Of a stretch of DNA of 64,000 nt, positions 30,991-42,312 are shown piece after piece; the first letter of the stretch is position 1, and each line of letters begins with the position of its first letter. The position numbers were made by a program, and so were the translations under genes. Under the pieces are notes generated by a model. The model searched no databases, was not told the origin of the DNA, and saw only the letters and a list, made by a program, of their open reading frames with translations. Origin of the DNA: Lotus japonicus (taxonomy: Eukaryota > Streptophyta > Magnoliopsida > Fabales > Fabaceae); NCBI RefSeq assembly GCF_012489685.1, contig NC_080046.1:25364223-25428222 (forward strand), in the 5' to 3' direction.

Positions 30991-33840
30991 CTAAGATTTG
31001 GCAGTACGGCGCAGAAGTTCCATCATCATGTGCTTCATCTCAATCAGCATGGATTCATGAGTGTCAAGACGTTGTTCCATGATGTCGAGTCTGGATGAGC
31101 TTGTCGGAGTAGAGCTTGAAGGAACGTTCTGAGCAGCTTGAGGTTCTGGAATGGAAGCAGAAGCAGCAGGAGTAAACAGAACTGGTGCAAGTCGCTCTGC
31201 CTCAGCCTCAGCTTCAAGACGTTCTGCCTCAAGTCTGGCTTGTTCAGCCTGAGCTGCTGCTTGACGGGCAGCTTCTTCTTCTTGTTCTTTCTGTCTCTTG
31301 GCTTCTTCAATGGCTTCAAGAAGCTTGGTTCTCTGTTCGAGTTCATGAAGAGCCACCCTCCTAGCAAACCTTTGCTTTGCAGCCTCAATGCTCTGACTTC
31401 CCTCTGCATGCAGGAGCTGCAGCATAACGGGAAACTGAGCCACCAGCCAAGTGCTCAAATTGTTCCACTCATCAGCCACATTTTCAGCATTCTCACTGAG
31501 GTCAGTCTGACCGTGCACATTGCGGAGCCTCAAGGAGGCTTCATGATTGAAAATATTGATGCACTCAGAGAGAGATGTAGGTTGAAGGTGAGTATAGGGA
31601 ATGATGGAGAGGTTGGGTGCAGGAGAGGCTGGGTGATTGCTGCTATGAGCTTCAGAGGCACCTTGTGGAGAACCAATGTTAATTATGGGAGCATTGGGTT
31701 CAGAGGTTCCACGGTGAGGGTCTGAAGTTTCAACCAGAGGGTGAGGTGATCTAACCGAGGATTGGTTAGATACTGATTGTTCAGGTTCAGGGTCTGGTTG
31801 AATTGGCTCTTGTTGGTCAGGGACAGGGTGAGCCTGTTGGACTAAGGGGTCTGCCTCTTGGATAGGATTGGCCAAGATAGGTTCATCTGGGTCAACTAGA
31901 CGTTCAGGTCTAGGGCCAGGATATTGCCTAGGGCTTGGACAGGTAAGGTAATATTCTTCCAAGGCAGATACCTTCTCTTTCCTAACCTCCATGAATTTTC
32001 TAAGTGATTCAGAGGTATTGGAGGGAGGAGAGTCAAAGACATTGATGGGGAAGGATACAGGTGTGAAGGCTGATGAAGAGTCTGTATCCGTGGTTCTGAC
32101 AGCAGGACGTGCTGATGCTCTGGGAGCAGAGTGATCAGACGTTCTGGGTTGTGGATCTGTTGGTTTGGGTTCTGGTTGATTGGGGATGATGGGTTCAGAA
32201 GGTAATGGGTCATATGGAATGGTAAGGAGAGAGGTTGGATCTTCTGACCTAGAGGATTGGTTCTGAAGCAAATTCCAGAGTGGTGCTTCAGTAGGAGAAG
32301 GTTGAAAGAATGAAGATCTTGGGGAATGTGGTGGAGAGGTGGTTTGTGCGGCTGGCTGGGATTCATGAATAGGAGTGAGGGGATTTGAAGAGTGTTGGAG
32401 TAAGGCAGAAATTGGGAGTGCATCAAATAAATTCAAATCATCATCAGAGGTAAGTGCAGGCTTACTTGTATGTGCTGATGATCGAGTCACTCTGGCAGGA
32501 GGTTCAGTCCTTCTGACCTCTGCAGCAGCTGGTTCCACCCGAGTAGGCTTCACCACAATTCTGACTTTCTTCTGCTTCTTCTTTGGAGGACCATCCTCAC
32601 TATCATCACCATCATCATCATCAGGCTTGCTCTTCGCCTTCTTGACCAGAGGGACATCAGATTCCTCTGAGGATTCGTCCAGAACCATCTTCCTCTTGGT
32701 TTTCTTCTTGGGAGGAGAAGGAAACTCTGGAGCTGGTGGAAGTCTGCTGACGAAATCATCAAGGTCAATCTCGAATCCTTGAGCCCTGAGGTCTTCAACA
32801 TAGCATCTGATGGCTTCAGGATGGTCTGCTTGAGTCCACAGAGGGTAGTCATTCAGAGGCATTCTTCTTCCTCTGATCTCAGAAGATGTGTCCTCATGAG
32901 CAGGAGCAATCTTCTTCTGGACCAAACCCATCTTCTTCAGAGAGTTGGCAGTGAAGACATCGCTAACAATTGTGCTCAAGTCCTCTGTGCAACCAGCATT
33001 GATCAAATCTTGCACCAAGTTGCTTTCAATGAGAAAGTCTGAGATCAGCCTCCCAAAAGGGATATATTTGATGGCTGACTTGATGGAGGAGGTGGTGCGA
33101 GACTTCCGGATGCATTCCTTCAAATAGGAGAACAGGAAGTAGGGAAGGCAGATCTTCTCCTTGTCTTGAATGAAGAACAGCATCGCCTTCTGATTGAAGT
33201 TGATGTAGTCTGGAGAACTGCCCTTTGGTCGTTGATTGATGCAGTTGAGCAGGATCTTGTGCCAGACCCTGAGTTTGGGTTGAAGGTCCATCACTTTGTA
33301 GCTCGTCTTGCCCGGTTTGAAGGTGGTGTACAGGGCCTTGTTGACGATGTCCTTGGTTCTGGGTTTCAGCTTCGATTCCGTCAGTGAGAACCGATACCCA
33401 TGAGCAGTTTCTGCACCTAGCAGATTCACGAATGACTTCTCCGTGATGATGATCTTCCTACCCAGTATGTAAGAGACCACCTGAGTGTCATCACAATCAG
33501 CGTGCTTCCAGAATTCCTTTACCAGCTTCTCATACACCGGTCCTCGAAGTCGATTGAAGTAGTTTCCCCAACCTTGAGCTTGGACTTCAGGACGGAGATC
33601 AAACCCATTTGCAGCCAAGTTGTCGAGGTTGAATCTCCATTCTGCCAGGACTTGGAGTTCCTCAGGAGGAAATACACAGTGAACGGCACAGCCCCGTTCT
33701 GCAATAGGAACAATCTCCTCTTGAGCTTGAGCTTGTTCTTGTGCTGGGTTCTCAGAGCCCCGTTGACCCGTTGCCAAACCGACTACCATGTGAGGGAACT
33801 GAGGTGCATCTGCAGTAGATCTTCTGGTTTGTCTCACCAT
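30991..33840 (-). CDS. Env-like protein of Sirevirus A, intact
   Basis: 949 residues from MVRQTRRSTADAPQFPHM (ATG 33,840-33,838), chosen because the preceding frame is leader-like and B starts at the same codon. The N-terminal globular domain (about 30-330) includes ERGCAVHCVFPPEELQVLAE, FWKHADCDDTQVVSYILG, NFNQKAMLFFIQDKEKICLP and KYIPFGRLISDFLIESN. It is followed by Lys-rich stretches, acidic runs, a long Pro/Ser/Thr-rich middle and a C-terminal coiled coil of Glu/Ala/Arg. It occupies the env position of Sireviruses and resembles the plant-transposon domain often annotated there. No signal peptide or convincing membrane helix is visible, so an envelope role is unproven. Confidence 0.8.
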   Translation of the reverse strand: MVRQTRRSTADAPQFPHMVVGLATGQRGSENPAQEQAQAQEEIVPIAERGCAVHCVFPPEELQVLAEWRFNLDNLAANGFDLRPEVQAQGWGNYFNRLRGPVYEKLVKEFWKHADCDDTQVVSYILGRKIIITEKSFVNLLGAETAHGYRFSLTESKLKPRTKDIVNKALYTTFKPGKTSYKVMDLQPKLRVWHKILLNCINQRPKGSSPDYINFNQKAMLFFIQDKEKICLPYFLFSYLKECIRKSRTTSSIKSAIKYIPFGRLISDFLIESNLVQDLINAGCTEDLSTIVSDVFTANSLKKMGLVQKKIAPAHEDTSSEIRGRRMPLNDYPLWTQADHPEAIRCYVEDLRAQGFEIDLDDFVSRLPPAPEFPSPPKKKTKRKMVLDESSEESDVPLVKKAKSKPDDDDGDDSEDGPPKKKQKKVRIVVKPTRVEPAAAEVRRTEPPARVTRSSAHTSKPALTSDDDLNLFDALPISALLQHSSNPLTPIHESQPAAQTTSPPHSPRSSFFQPSPTEAPLWNLLQNQSSRSEDPTSLLTIPYDPLPSEPIIPNQPEPKPTDPQPRTSDHSAPRASARPAVRTTDTDSSSAFTPVSFPINVFDSPPSNTSESLRKFMEVRKEKVSALEEYYLTCPSPRQYPGPRPERLVDPDEPILANPIQEADPLVQQAHPVPDQQEPIQPDPEPEQSVSNQSSVRSPHPLVETSDPHRGTSEPNAPIINIGSPQGASEAHSSNHPASPAPNLSIIPYTHLQPTSLSECINIFNHEASLRLRNVHGQTDLSENAENVADEWNNLSTWLVAQFPVMLQLLHAEGSQSIEAAKQRFARRVALHELEQRTKLLEAIEEAKRQKEQEEEAARQAAAQAEQARLEAERLEAEAEAERLAPVLFTPAASASIPEPQAAQNVPSSSTPTSSSRLDIMEQRLDTHESMLIEMKHMMMELLRRTAKS

Positions 33841-34283
33841 TTTGAAGAGGTTGAAGGTTTGAGGTAGAAGATGAAGTTTGAAGGATGAGGAGAGATCGAG
33901 AGAGAAATCACGAAGGAGGCGGTTTTGAAAAGCAGGGAGTGCGAGAGTGAAAACCGGAAGTGAGAGAGAACGTGTGTGTATAGTGGGTTTTATCAAATAA
34001 CCGTTGTTGATTCAAAAAGCACTTTAAGATCAACGGTTGAAAATTAAAGATAGACAGTAACAGTAAAATACACAATCACACACATGAGATAAGCATATCT
34101 ACACGCAATCACAACAGACTGTCACACGGGCACAAGGAACTATGCATCAGAAATTCTGACGCACGTGTTGTTGTCTCAGCTTCAGAGTCAGTACCAGTGG
34201 GCACACACACTCTGATTGAGTTACCTTCTGGACTAGACATCTTCTGATCAAGAAGTATCATAGTCAGAGGTTCTGATCTATCT
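33841..34283 (-). promoter_or_regulatory. Pol/env spacer of Sirevirus A with promoter-like block
   Basis: No frame links pol to the env-like gene: they differ in frame and lie 443 nt apart. In the spacer, AACCGTTG (33,999-34,006) and CAACGGTT (34,031-34,038) form an inverted pair containing the MYB-type core AACGG. A TATAC box on the minus strand (33,978-33,982) lies 142 nt before the env ATG and is followed by CT-rich leader. The same block is present in B. An internal promoter or spliced message is inferred. Confidence 0.4.
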
Positions 34284-37200
34284 TCACTCTGGACAAAAGT
34301 CCATGTTTAGATTTTTCAGAATAAAATTAAATCTATCTTCAGCTAAGGGCTTTGTAAAGATATCTGCCCATTGATGGTCAGTATCAACAAACTTCAGAAG
34401 AAGTACGCCCTTCTGCACATAATCTCTAATGAAGTGATACTTTACCTCAATGTGCTTTGCCCTTGAATGCAAGATAGGATTCTTGCTCAACGAAATTGCA
34501 GCAGTGTTATCACAGTAGATTGGGATATTGCTCTCAAGGATCTGATAATCCTCCAGCTGATGTTTCATCCAGAGCATCTGAGTGCTGCATATTGCTGCTG
34601 AGATATATTCTGCCTCTGCAGTTGATAGAGCAATGGTTGATTGCCTCTTGCTTGCCCATGAGACTAGATTGCTTCCCAGAAATTGACAATTTCCAGAAGT
34701 ACTTTTTCTCTCTGTTCTATCTCCAGCATAATCAGCATCACAATAACCTGAAAGCTTATACTCTGATGTTTTCTTATACATCAAGCCAAGGTTAGTGGTG
34801 CCTTTCAGATACCTTAGGATCCTCTTAACAGCAGTTAAGTGGGTTTCCCTTGGATCTGATTGGAAACGAGCACATAAATGAACACTAAATAATATGTCTG
34901 GCCTAGATGCAGTTAAGTATAGAAGTGAACCTATCATGCCACGATAGAGCTTCTGACATACTTTACCACTTATATCTTCTTTTTCCAGAATGCATGTTGG
35001 ATGCATTGGGGTCTTGGCCACTGTAGATTCCAGCATATTGAACTTCTTCAGAAGTTCCTTAGCGTACTTGCTCTGATGGATATACGTTCCTTCTGGTGTT
35101 TGATCAACTTGTATTCCCAGAAAGTACTTTAATTCTCCCATCATACTCATCTCAAATTCAGCCTGCATCATCTCAGAAAATTCTTTGCATAGAGATTGAT
35201 TAGCAGAACCAAATATAATATCATCAACATAAATTTGCACAATTAAGATATCATCTTTATAAGTCTTGCAAAAGAGAGTTGTATCTACTTTACCCCTTAC
35301 AAACTCATTCTCCAGAAGGAATGAGCTAAGTCTCTCATACCATGCTCTGGGAGCTTGCTTCAGACCGTAGAGTGATTTCTTCAATTTGAACACATGGTCT
35401 GGTTTCTTTTCATCTTCAAAACCTGGGGGTTGATGAACATAGACTTCCTCTGAGATATAACCATTTAGGAAGGCACTCTTTACGTCCATCTGATGTAGAA
35501 CTATGTTGTGATTTACTGAGAAAGAAATCAATAGTCTGATTGCCTCCAGTCTTGCTACTGGAGCAAATGTTTCAGTGTAGTCTATTCCTTCCTGCTGGCT
35601 GTAGCCTTGAGCAACTAGCCTTGCCTTGTTTCTGACTACATCTCCTTTCTCATTTAGCTTGTTTCTGAATACCCATTTCGTTCCAATAACATGGACATTC
35701 TCAGGCTTCTTCACTAAGCTCCAAACATCGTTCTTGGAGAATTGATTCAATTCTTCTTCCATGGCCAGAATCCAATCCTTGTCCTGAAGAGCTTCATCTA
35801 TGGACTTGGGTTCAATTAAGGACACCAATCCTTTCAGACTCAGCAAGGTCTCTTCAGAGGGTCTGAAGGCAGATCTGGTTCTGACTGGTTCATCTTTGTT
35901 GCCCAGAATCAATTCCTTAGGATGAGCTGCAGTGATTCTGCTCTTCTTCAGAGTTTGTGAGTTAGAGGGACCAGCTTCTTCCTCTGGTTCATCTTCCTCT
36001 GGCTCAACTTCCTCTGGAGCTTTGCCTTTGTCAGAAACATTAATGCTTAAATCTGCAAACTTTTCAACTAGCTTTGACTGGTCAGAGTCAAGCTTATCAT
36101 CAAATCTAACATGAATAGATTCTTCAATAGTCTTAGCATCAGTATTATAAAATCTAAAACCTTTAGATCTATCAGAATAACCAAGTAATAGACACTTAGA
36201 AGATTTAGCATCAAATTTATGCAATCTATCCTTAGTATTGAGAACATAACAAACACAGCCAAAAGGATGAAAATAAGAAATGTTGGGTTTTATGTTCTTC
36301 CACAATTCATAAGGAGTCTTATTCAGAATTGGTCTCACAGAGATTCTGTTCTGAATGTAACATGCTGTATTTACTGCCTCTGCCCAAAAGTGCTTAGCCA
36401 TGCCAGTTTCTTGGAGCATGGTTCTAGCCATCTCCTGAAGAGTTCTGTTCTTCCTCTCAACAACACCATTTTGTTGAGGAGTTCTGGGACAAGAGAAATC
36501 ATGTGTAATTCCATAGGAATCAAACAGACTCTCAAACTTGTCATTCTCAAACTCTCCACCATGGTCACTTCTGACACGCACAATTCTACAAGCCTTCTCG
36601 TTTTGCACTTGAGCAATGAAGGTAGAGAACACAGCATGAGACTCATCCTTGCGGGTTAGAAACTTTACCCATGTCCAGCGGCTATAGTCATCAACGATAA
36701 CCATCCCATATCTCTTGCCACCTATAGACTCAGTTTTCACTGGTCCAAACAGGTCGATATGCAGAAGTTCTAACGGCCTTGAGGTTGAGACAACATTCTT
36801 TGCCTTGAAAGGGACTTTTGTGAATTTGCCTTTCTGACATGCTTCACAAAGAGCGTCTGAAGCGAACTTCAGATTGGGTAAGCCCCTGACAAGGTTTAGC
36901 TTGCTCAGCTGAGAAATCTTTCTCATACTGGCATGCCCTAACCGTCTATGCCATACCCACTGCTCTTCATTAACAGACAGAAGGCACTTCACATTCTGAG
37001 CCTCCAACTCAGATAATCTGATCTTATAAATGTTGTTCTTCCTCTTGCTGTTAAACAGAACAGAGCCATCGATCTGACTTACAGCCCGGCAGGACTTTTG
37101 ATTGAATATAACATCATAACCCTTGTCAGCTAATTGACTTATAGACAATAAGTTATGTGTTAAGCCGTCTACCAATAAAACATTATCAATGCATGGACTA

Positions 37201-37388
37201 CTATCTACACAAATAGTACCAGTACCAATAATTTTACCCTTTTCATTTCCTCCAAAGCCAACTTCGCCTCCAGGCTTAAGTTTCAGCTCTCGGAACATAC
37301 GCTTTTCTCCCGTCATGTGACGCGAGCATCCACTGTCCAGATACCATGATTGGTGTTTCAGTGGAGCTATCAAGGATATCTGCAACAT
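34284..37388 (-). CDS. pol: Pol polyprotein of Sirevirus A, intact
   Basis: 1,034 residues. Aspartic protease DSG at 18-20 ([14 protein letters not shown]). Pre-integrase zinc motif at 147-184 ([15 protein letters not shown]). Integrase core with D212, D275 and E311, exactly D,D-35-E spacing. RT from about 540 with [31 protein letters not shown] and active site YVDD at 720-723. RNase H from about 860 with [27 protein letters not shown] and FTKPL near the end. All catalytic residues are present. The order PR-IN-RT-RH is Ty1/copia. The frame is +1 relative to gag and overlaps it by 113 nt, so a +1 frameshift or other bypass is needed. Confidence 0.95.
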   Translation of the reverse strand: MLQISLIAPLKHQSWYLDSGCSRHMTGEKRMFRELKLKPGGEVGFGGNEKGKIIGTGTICVDSSPCIDNVLLVDGLTHNLLSISQLADKGYDVIFNQKSCRAVSQIDGSVLFNSKRKNNIYKIRLSELEAQNVKCLLSVNEEQWVWHRRLGHASMRKISQLSKLNLVRGLPNLKFASDALCEACQKGKFTKVPFKAKNVVSTSRPLELLHIDLFGPVKTESIGGKRYGMVIVDDYSRWTWVKFLTRKDESHAVFSTFIAQVQNEKACRIVRVRSDHGGEFENDKFESLFDSYGITHDFSCPRTPQQNGVVERKNRTLQEMARTMLQETGMAKHFWAEAVNTACYIQNRISVRPILNKTPYELWKNIKPNISYFHPFGCVCYVLNTKDRLHKFDAKSSKCLLLGYSDRSKGFRFYNTDAKTIEESIHVRFDDKLDSDQSKLVEKFADLSINVSDKGKAPEEVEPEEDEPEEEAGPSNSQTLKKSRITAAHPKELILGNKDEPVRTRSAFRPSEETLLSLKGLVSLIEPKSIDEALQDKDWILAMEEELNQFSKNDVWSLVKKPENVHVIGTKWVFRNKLNEKGDVVRNKARLVAQGYSQQEGIDYTETFAPVARLEAIRLLISFSVNHNIVLHQMDVKSAFLNGYISEEVYVHQPPGFEDEKKPDHVFKLKKSLYGLKQAPRAWYERLSSFLLENEFVRGKVDTTLFCKTYKDDILIVQIYVDDIIFGSANQSLCKEFSEMMQAEFEMSMMGELKYFLGIQVDQTPEGTYIHQSKYAKELLKKFNMLESTVAKTPMHPTCILEKEDISGKVCQKLYRGMIGSLLYLTASRPDILFSVHLCARFQSDPRETHLTAVKRILRYLKGTTNLGLMYKKTSEYKLSGYCDADYAGDRTERKSTSGNCQFLGSNLVSWASKRQSTIALSTAEAEYISAAICSTQMLWMKHQLEDYQILESNIPIYCDNTAAISLSKNPILHSRAKHIEVKYHFIRDYVQKGVLLLKFVDTDHQWADIFTKPLAEDRFNFILKNLNMDFCPE

Positions 37389-39186
37389 AGATAATCTTGT
37401 CCTTAGGTACCCACTTTCTGGGTCCTCTTTTGTTAGTTACCCCAAAGGTTCTGATCACCTTGGGTGTCTCAACATGATATTTTAAAGGAATATTTGCATG
37501 ATATTTAGTCATAGAGAAAGATCCCTTTTTAAGAGGGTTTTTAGCAACTTCAGCAGGTACAGGATCAGGCAATATGGTACCAGAGGGAACAAAGCATTCA
37601 TACAAGGATTTAGCTTTAGACACAGAAGGCTCATTTCTAATTGGTTTAGAATAGCCAATGCCATGCATTCCATTTCTGCTTACACCATAGATCATTGAAG
37701 CCATTAAGCTTCTATCTACGCTTTTAGCCAGGAATCTTTGAAAAGATTTTTCATACTTAGATTCATGCTTACTATCAGAGGCATCGCAGGCAATAACTTC
37801 TTCTAACTTTGCAATTTGATTCTTAAGCACAGAGTTAGAATTAACTAAAGCATGGTTATCATTTTTCAAATCAGATATGATTTTCTCATGTTCAGAAGGA
37901 GTTTTAGAACCAGCAGATAAGTTCTTTTTCAGCTTCTTATGCTTAGACAACAAGGAGTTATACTTATCCATGATATCAGACAAAGCATGTTTCAGTTCAG
38001 AGGTAGAGAAGGAAGCAAATACCTCATTTTCATCGTCAGAGTCTGGATCTCCTTCTGATTCTGAGTCAGAGTCAACAGCTTCCTTTGACTCTGTTCCTTT
38101 GCCTTTGACAATAGCCATGAGTCCTTGGACTTCACCATCAGAGTCAACATCCTCTGACTCTGATTCATCGAATGTCACCATCAGACTCTTCTTGGTCTTG
38201 AAGTGCTTCTTTGGCTTCTTGTCCTTCTTCAATTTTGGACAGTCACTTTTGTAATGCCCTGATTCTTTGCACTCAAAGCAAGTGACTTCCTTGATTGATG
38301 ACTTCTTCTGACCTGAGGATTCAGACTTTCCTCTTGCCTTTCCAGAGCCTTTGAACTTGCTCTGCCTGTGCTTCCAGATGCGGTTGAGTCTCTTGGAGAT
38401 CAGAGTCAGCTCATCTTCATCAGAGTCTTCTGATGCTTCTTCAGATTCTTCTTCTTCAGCTTGAAGAGCCTTTGACTTCTCAACCTTAGCCTTTTCAGAT
38501 TTGGATTTCAAGGCTATGGACTTTTTCCTCAGATCTTGCATCTCTGAGCGCTTCAGCTCATGGCATTTCAAAATGCTGATGAGTTCTTCTAAACTCATAT
38601 TCTCAACATCTCTCGTGAGCTCTATTGAAGTCACCAAAGGCATCCAACTTTCAGGAAGACACCTGATGACCCTTATGACGTGATCTTTTGTTGTGTAGCT
38701 CTTGTTGAGAGGACGTATGCCAGCTACAAGCAGTTGAAATCTGGAGAACATTTCTTCAATGGACTCATTTGGCTCCATGATGAAGGATTCATACTTTTGG
38801 ATCAAAGACAATGCCTTTGATTCTTTGACTTTCTTGTTTCCTTCATGAGACATCTTCAGAGAATCAAAAATGCCTTTAGCAAACTCACGATCTGTAATCT
38901 TCTGGTACTCCTCATAGGAGATAGCACTTAGAAGAATTGCTCTAGCTTTATGATGTTGTGAGTACAGCTTCTTTTGATCTGCAGACATCTCTGACCTTGG
39001 GATCTTTTTGCCATCTGCATCAACTGGACGCTCATAGCCATCCACAATAATATCCCAGAGATCTGCATCGAAACCCAGAAAGAAACTTTCCAGTCTATCT
39101 TTCCAATATTCGAACCTTTGACCATCGAACATAGGAGGCTTTGCGTTGTAACCATCTCTTTGAGTTTCACTGGTGGTGGCAGCCAT
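37276..39186 (-). CDS. gag: Gag of Sirevirus A, intact
   Basis: 636 residues from [12 protein letters not shown], 70 bp downstream of the 5' LTR. A copia-type gag domain (about 15-215: [36 protein letters not shown]) forms the capsid. A CCHC zinc knuckle, [14 protein letters not shown], at 303-316 binds RNA. Then come acidic Asp/Ser/Glu stretches (335-395) and a coiled-coil region (about 395-475). The C terminus ([18 protein letters not shown]) is encoded by the same bases that encode the protease DSG site in the other frame. It is longer than typical copia gag, as expected for Sireviruses. Confidence 0.93.
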   Translation of the reverse strand: MAATTSETQRDGYNAKPPMFDGQRFEYWKDRLESFFLGFDADLWDIIVDGYERPVDADGKKIPRSEMSADQKKLYSQHHKARAILLSAISYEEYQKITDREFAKGIFDSLKMSHEGNKKVKESKALSLIQKYESFIMEPNESIEEMFSRFQLLVAGIRPLNKSYTTKDHVIRVIRCLPESWMPLVTSIELTRDVENMSLEELISILKCHELKRSEMQDLRKKSIALKSKSEKAKVEKSKALQAEEEESEEASEDSDEDELTLISKRLNRIWKHRQSKFKGSGKARGKSESSGQKKSSIKEVTCFECKESGHYKSDCPKLKKDKKPKKHFKTKKSLMVTFDESESEDVDSDGEVQGLMAIVKGKGTESKEAVDSDSESEGDPDSDDENEVFASFSTSELKHALSDIMDKYNSLLSKHKKLKKNLSAGSKTPSEHEKIISDLKNDNHALVNSNSVLKNQIAKLEEVIACDASDSKHESKYEKSFQRFLAKSVDRSLMASMIYGVSRNGMHGIGYSKPIRNEPSVSKAKSLYECFVPSGTILPDPVPAEVAKNPLKKGSFSMTKYHANIPLKYHVETPKVIRTFGVTNKRGPRKWVPKDKIIYVADILDSSTETPIMVSGQWMLASHDGRKAYVPRAET

Positions 39187-39242
39187 TGTTTTTCACACCG
39201 GCCCGGATCACTGAACACTGTTAGGTGTGGTAATCAGAACTT

Positions 39243-39256
39243 GCGCTCTGATACCA
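39243..39256 (-). promoter_or_regulatory. Primer binding site of Sirevirus A
   Basis: Minus strand TGGTATCAGAGCGC, matching the initiator-Met tRNA 3' end, two bases from the 5' LTR. Confidence 0.9.
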
Positions 39257-39258
39257 AT

Positions 39259-40476
39259 TGAAGGTATGAAAAACGGTAGAAAGGGGGGGGTTTGAATAAC
39301 GTTTTCAGTACAAAACTACCACCTTAAAGATTTTAACAAATCTTTTCGAGAACTAAGTGCAAAAGATAGAGATAGAAAAGCACACAAGGATTTTATCCTG
39401 GTTCACTTGATAAATCACTCAAGCTACTCCAGTCCACCCGTTAAGGTGATTTCTTCCTTCTTAGAATGAAGGCAATCCACTAATCAGGTAAGAGTTACAA
39501 CTGCACTTGAAACCTACAAGTGACTAACAATTACACTGACTTAGCTCACACTAAGATTCACTCTCTTAGTCTTCTCTAGGATCCGATCAACCTTGATCTC
39601 CTAAAGGAAAATCAAACAACTGTTTGAGGTTGGTGTTTACAAGGGTTTGCTTCTGAATAAGCTGAGTGTAAACTAAAATAAATTACAAGATGAAAGAAAG
39701 CTTAGAATATATCTTGCGCGTGTGTATTGCTTCTTGTCTATTTTTTTTCTTCTAGCCGCTTCTTTCAATCTTCAGCCTCTATATATACTCCAAGGATTAG
39801 GGTTGAGCGTTGCATGGGAAATGCTACCGTTGGAGGGCAGTTCTGGAAAATCCAGCTTCTGCTGTGGCTGAGAACGTTAGGTAGGTCGTCAGGAAGGTAC
39901 ACTTGCTTTTGTACTTGGATAGCGACTTGACCTTTTAACCTAGGAGACTTCTGATCAGAGGAATGCTTCGTATTGGAACTTGTGAAGCCGGTTGATCAGA
40001 GTCAGAGGGATAGCACAGATCCTCTGACCATTGTATCTTCTGATTCTGAACTCAGAGGGAAGAACATGGCCTTCAGAGTTTCTTGCTTCTGGACTTCAGA
40101 GTTTCCACTATTCAGCTTCTGGATCTTCAGAGTCTTCTACACCATCGGAACATCTGAACCTTCAGTGTTTCTTGGTTGTCAGAACTTCTGGATCATCAGA
40201 GCTTCTAGCGACTGAGTCCTCATCAGAGTTTGTATAGCTTCAGATCTTCTGAAGCTTTTCCACTGTTCATACTGAACATGGTGAATGCGAAAGCGTTGCT
40301 TGGGTTACCCTTTATACACAGTGCTTCTGATTTGTGTGAAATTGAGTCAGGGTCAGAGCCTGTAAATAGCACACTCAGAAAAACACGTTAGAGTACCACA
40401 ATTGTTCATATCAAAAGGTTAACTTGTAATCATCAAAACATAGAGTTGTACTACTAGATCAAAACTTGATCTTACA
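39259..40476 (-). repeat. 5' LTR of Sirevirus A
   Basis: 1,218 bp, no difference found from the 3' LTR. A minus-strand TATA-like box (TATATATA, 39,780-39,787, context GGAGTATATATAGAGG) should drive the genomic RNA. CATAG follows at 40,477. Confidence 0.93.
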
Positions 40477-40481
40477 CATAG

Positions 40482-42275
40482 TCATCACGAGACCTATGTT
40501 CCAATTACATCACATTTTACTTGCAAGCGATTAAGTCTCAATTCTCTTTGTTAGGGCTCTAATAGTCAATCTAGAGTCTGAACATTTTACCAAGACTTAT
40601 ACAACTTAATCACAGTAATAACCACAACACCAAAAGGAATTACAACTAGATGAGCGACCTTTTGGCGATATCCAAATTAAGCAAATCTAAGCTATACTAA
40701 GCACTTAGTCATGTTCTCATGTATAGCAATACTTCAGTTATAGCAACTTCATAAACCAAGCCATCACATAAGCTTGTGCTTGAAATGGAAGTAAGAAAAC
40801 TTGCCAACAACCACAAATATGGCTTGGCCGAACCCTAAAGGGGCTCAAGTGTTCTCAAAAGCTATTTCTTTCTTCCAAATCAACCTCACAAGCCTATGTC
40901 CAGCCATCAACAATAAGCATATACTCACTAAAGTTACAGAACTGATCATGTTCCAATTTCATGTTATAATCATATAAAAACCTAGTCAAATTTGGCATAA
41001 TTTCATGGATTTCATACATAGGATTAAGGGTTATTATCTAAACATCATAATTCTGAATCATGGCTTCACAAAAGCATCACAAAATGTTAAAAGTTCTAGT
41101 AGCAATCAGCAGCAAACAATAGCTCCAAAAAGCCAATGAAAATCCACCAAAACCCAAAATTTTGGCATGGCCGAGAGCACCATTGCTCTAGGGTTTGCTC
41201 CCTTTTTTTTGAAAAATTTGTTGGCCCTCCTCTAGGCCATTTTCCAGCAACAAAACATCAACCTAAACATCATTATTCTCAGCCCTAATCATGCAATTCA
41301 GTACAGAATTCGTTCCAGGCACCAATCAGGGCAAAACTAGTCAAATAAGCAACTATGGCATGTAGCACGGTATCAACTTGTATCAAATTTGAGGCTGCAA
41401 ATTTCAAACTCTTACACATGAATTCTACCCTCATCCAATCATACATCATAGAACAAACTAAGATCAGATCATAGTCATGCTAACCAAGGAATCCATCATC
41501 ATGTAAAGACCTAGACTTTACCCACTAGATCCACCCCTTACCTTTGATGTTGGATTTGAGAAGATGAGTGAATGGTGATGGAAGAGATGAATGGAAAGGG
41601 CTACTCTCTGCTGCACCTTCAACCTTGGTCTGGTCTCCTCCTCTCCCTCTTGTCACTCTTGCTTTCACTCTTTCCTCTTCTCCTTTCTTCCTCTCTAGCC
41701 GCCACTCTCTCTCACCCTTTCTCTCGTCTTTTCATTCTTTTTCTCTTCTGAATTTGTGTGGGGCAAATAAGAGTGTGTGGTTAGGTTTCCAATCAGCCTT
41801 ATTTGGTCTCTCAAAACTGAAGCAAAGATCCCCCTTTTGCCCCTCAACCCACGGCCAAAGCATGCATAAGCAACGACATGCACAATTCACAACTTTTGAA
41901 TGGGAACAAGGCATTAATGACACTTAATTTCCTATTAATCCTTGTCTCAAAATTGATCAGCCTTTGATCATGAGCCTTAAACCCTAATTATTTTCCCAAA
42001 ACTCATGCTAATTAGTCAAACAATCCACCTCTACTCCACCTCCCTTCATCCACACGGCCATAACCCTAATTCTTGGCCTCCAAGCAACTAAAATCTCACT
42101 CATCCTTGAGTCCTTGACTTTACACTTAATTAAATCCTAGCCCTCAAGTATTATCACTTCCATATTAATAATACTTCACACTACAAAGCATCAAGGAAAT
42201 TCACAAATCATAAGCAAACCATACTTTATTATTTATTCAAAATTAATAATTTCATACATCAAGGTAGGGTCTAAA
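40482..42275 (-). repeat. 3' LTR of element E, inner part
   Basis: Continuation of the E LTR after Sirevirus A (the first five bases, CATAG at 40,477-40,481, are the duplicated target). AT-rich and non-coding, with gene-leader-like CT-rich sequence around 41,570-41,760. Frames there are short and match nothing known to me. It ends near GGGTCTAAAA, where the expected terminal TTACA has been mutated. Confidence 0.65.
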
Positions 42276-42312
42276 AATACCACCCTCCTTAAAATAGTTT
42301 CGCCCTCGAAAC
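42276..42312 (-). other. Polypurine tract of element E
   Basis: On the minus strand GAGGGCGAAACTATTTTAAG and then GGAGGGTGGTA lead into the LTR. The same GTTTCGAGG..GAAAC..GGAGGG arrangement occurs in N and D, marking the three as one lineage. Confidence 0.6.

Larger units (their letters stand above)
16848..40476 (-). mobile_element. Sirevirus (Ty1/copia) A, full length, interrupted by element N
   Basis: Minus-strand element bounded by two 1,218-bp LTRs and flanked by CATAG on both sides (16,843-16,847 and 40,477-40,481). Without N and its target duplication it is about 12.1 kb, like B. Gag, pol and env-like frames are all open. The two LTRs look identical wherever I compared them, so the insertion is very recent, and N landed in it later still. 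It sits inside the LTR of E. Confidence 0.93.

Noticed and set aside
31138..31725. 195-codon frame opposite the env-like gene of A
   Set aside because: It is a shadow of the repetitive coiled-coil and Pro/Ser-rich coding sequence. B shows only short broken frames at the same place, unlike the antisense ORF beside the LTR.
41568..41927. 119-codon frame that could be a host gene
   Set aside because: It lies inside the LTR of E, reads as CT-rich leader sequence, and has no recognisable domain.
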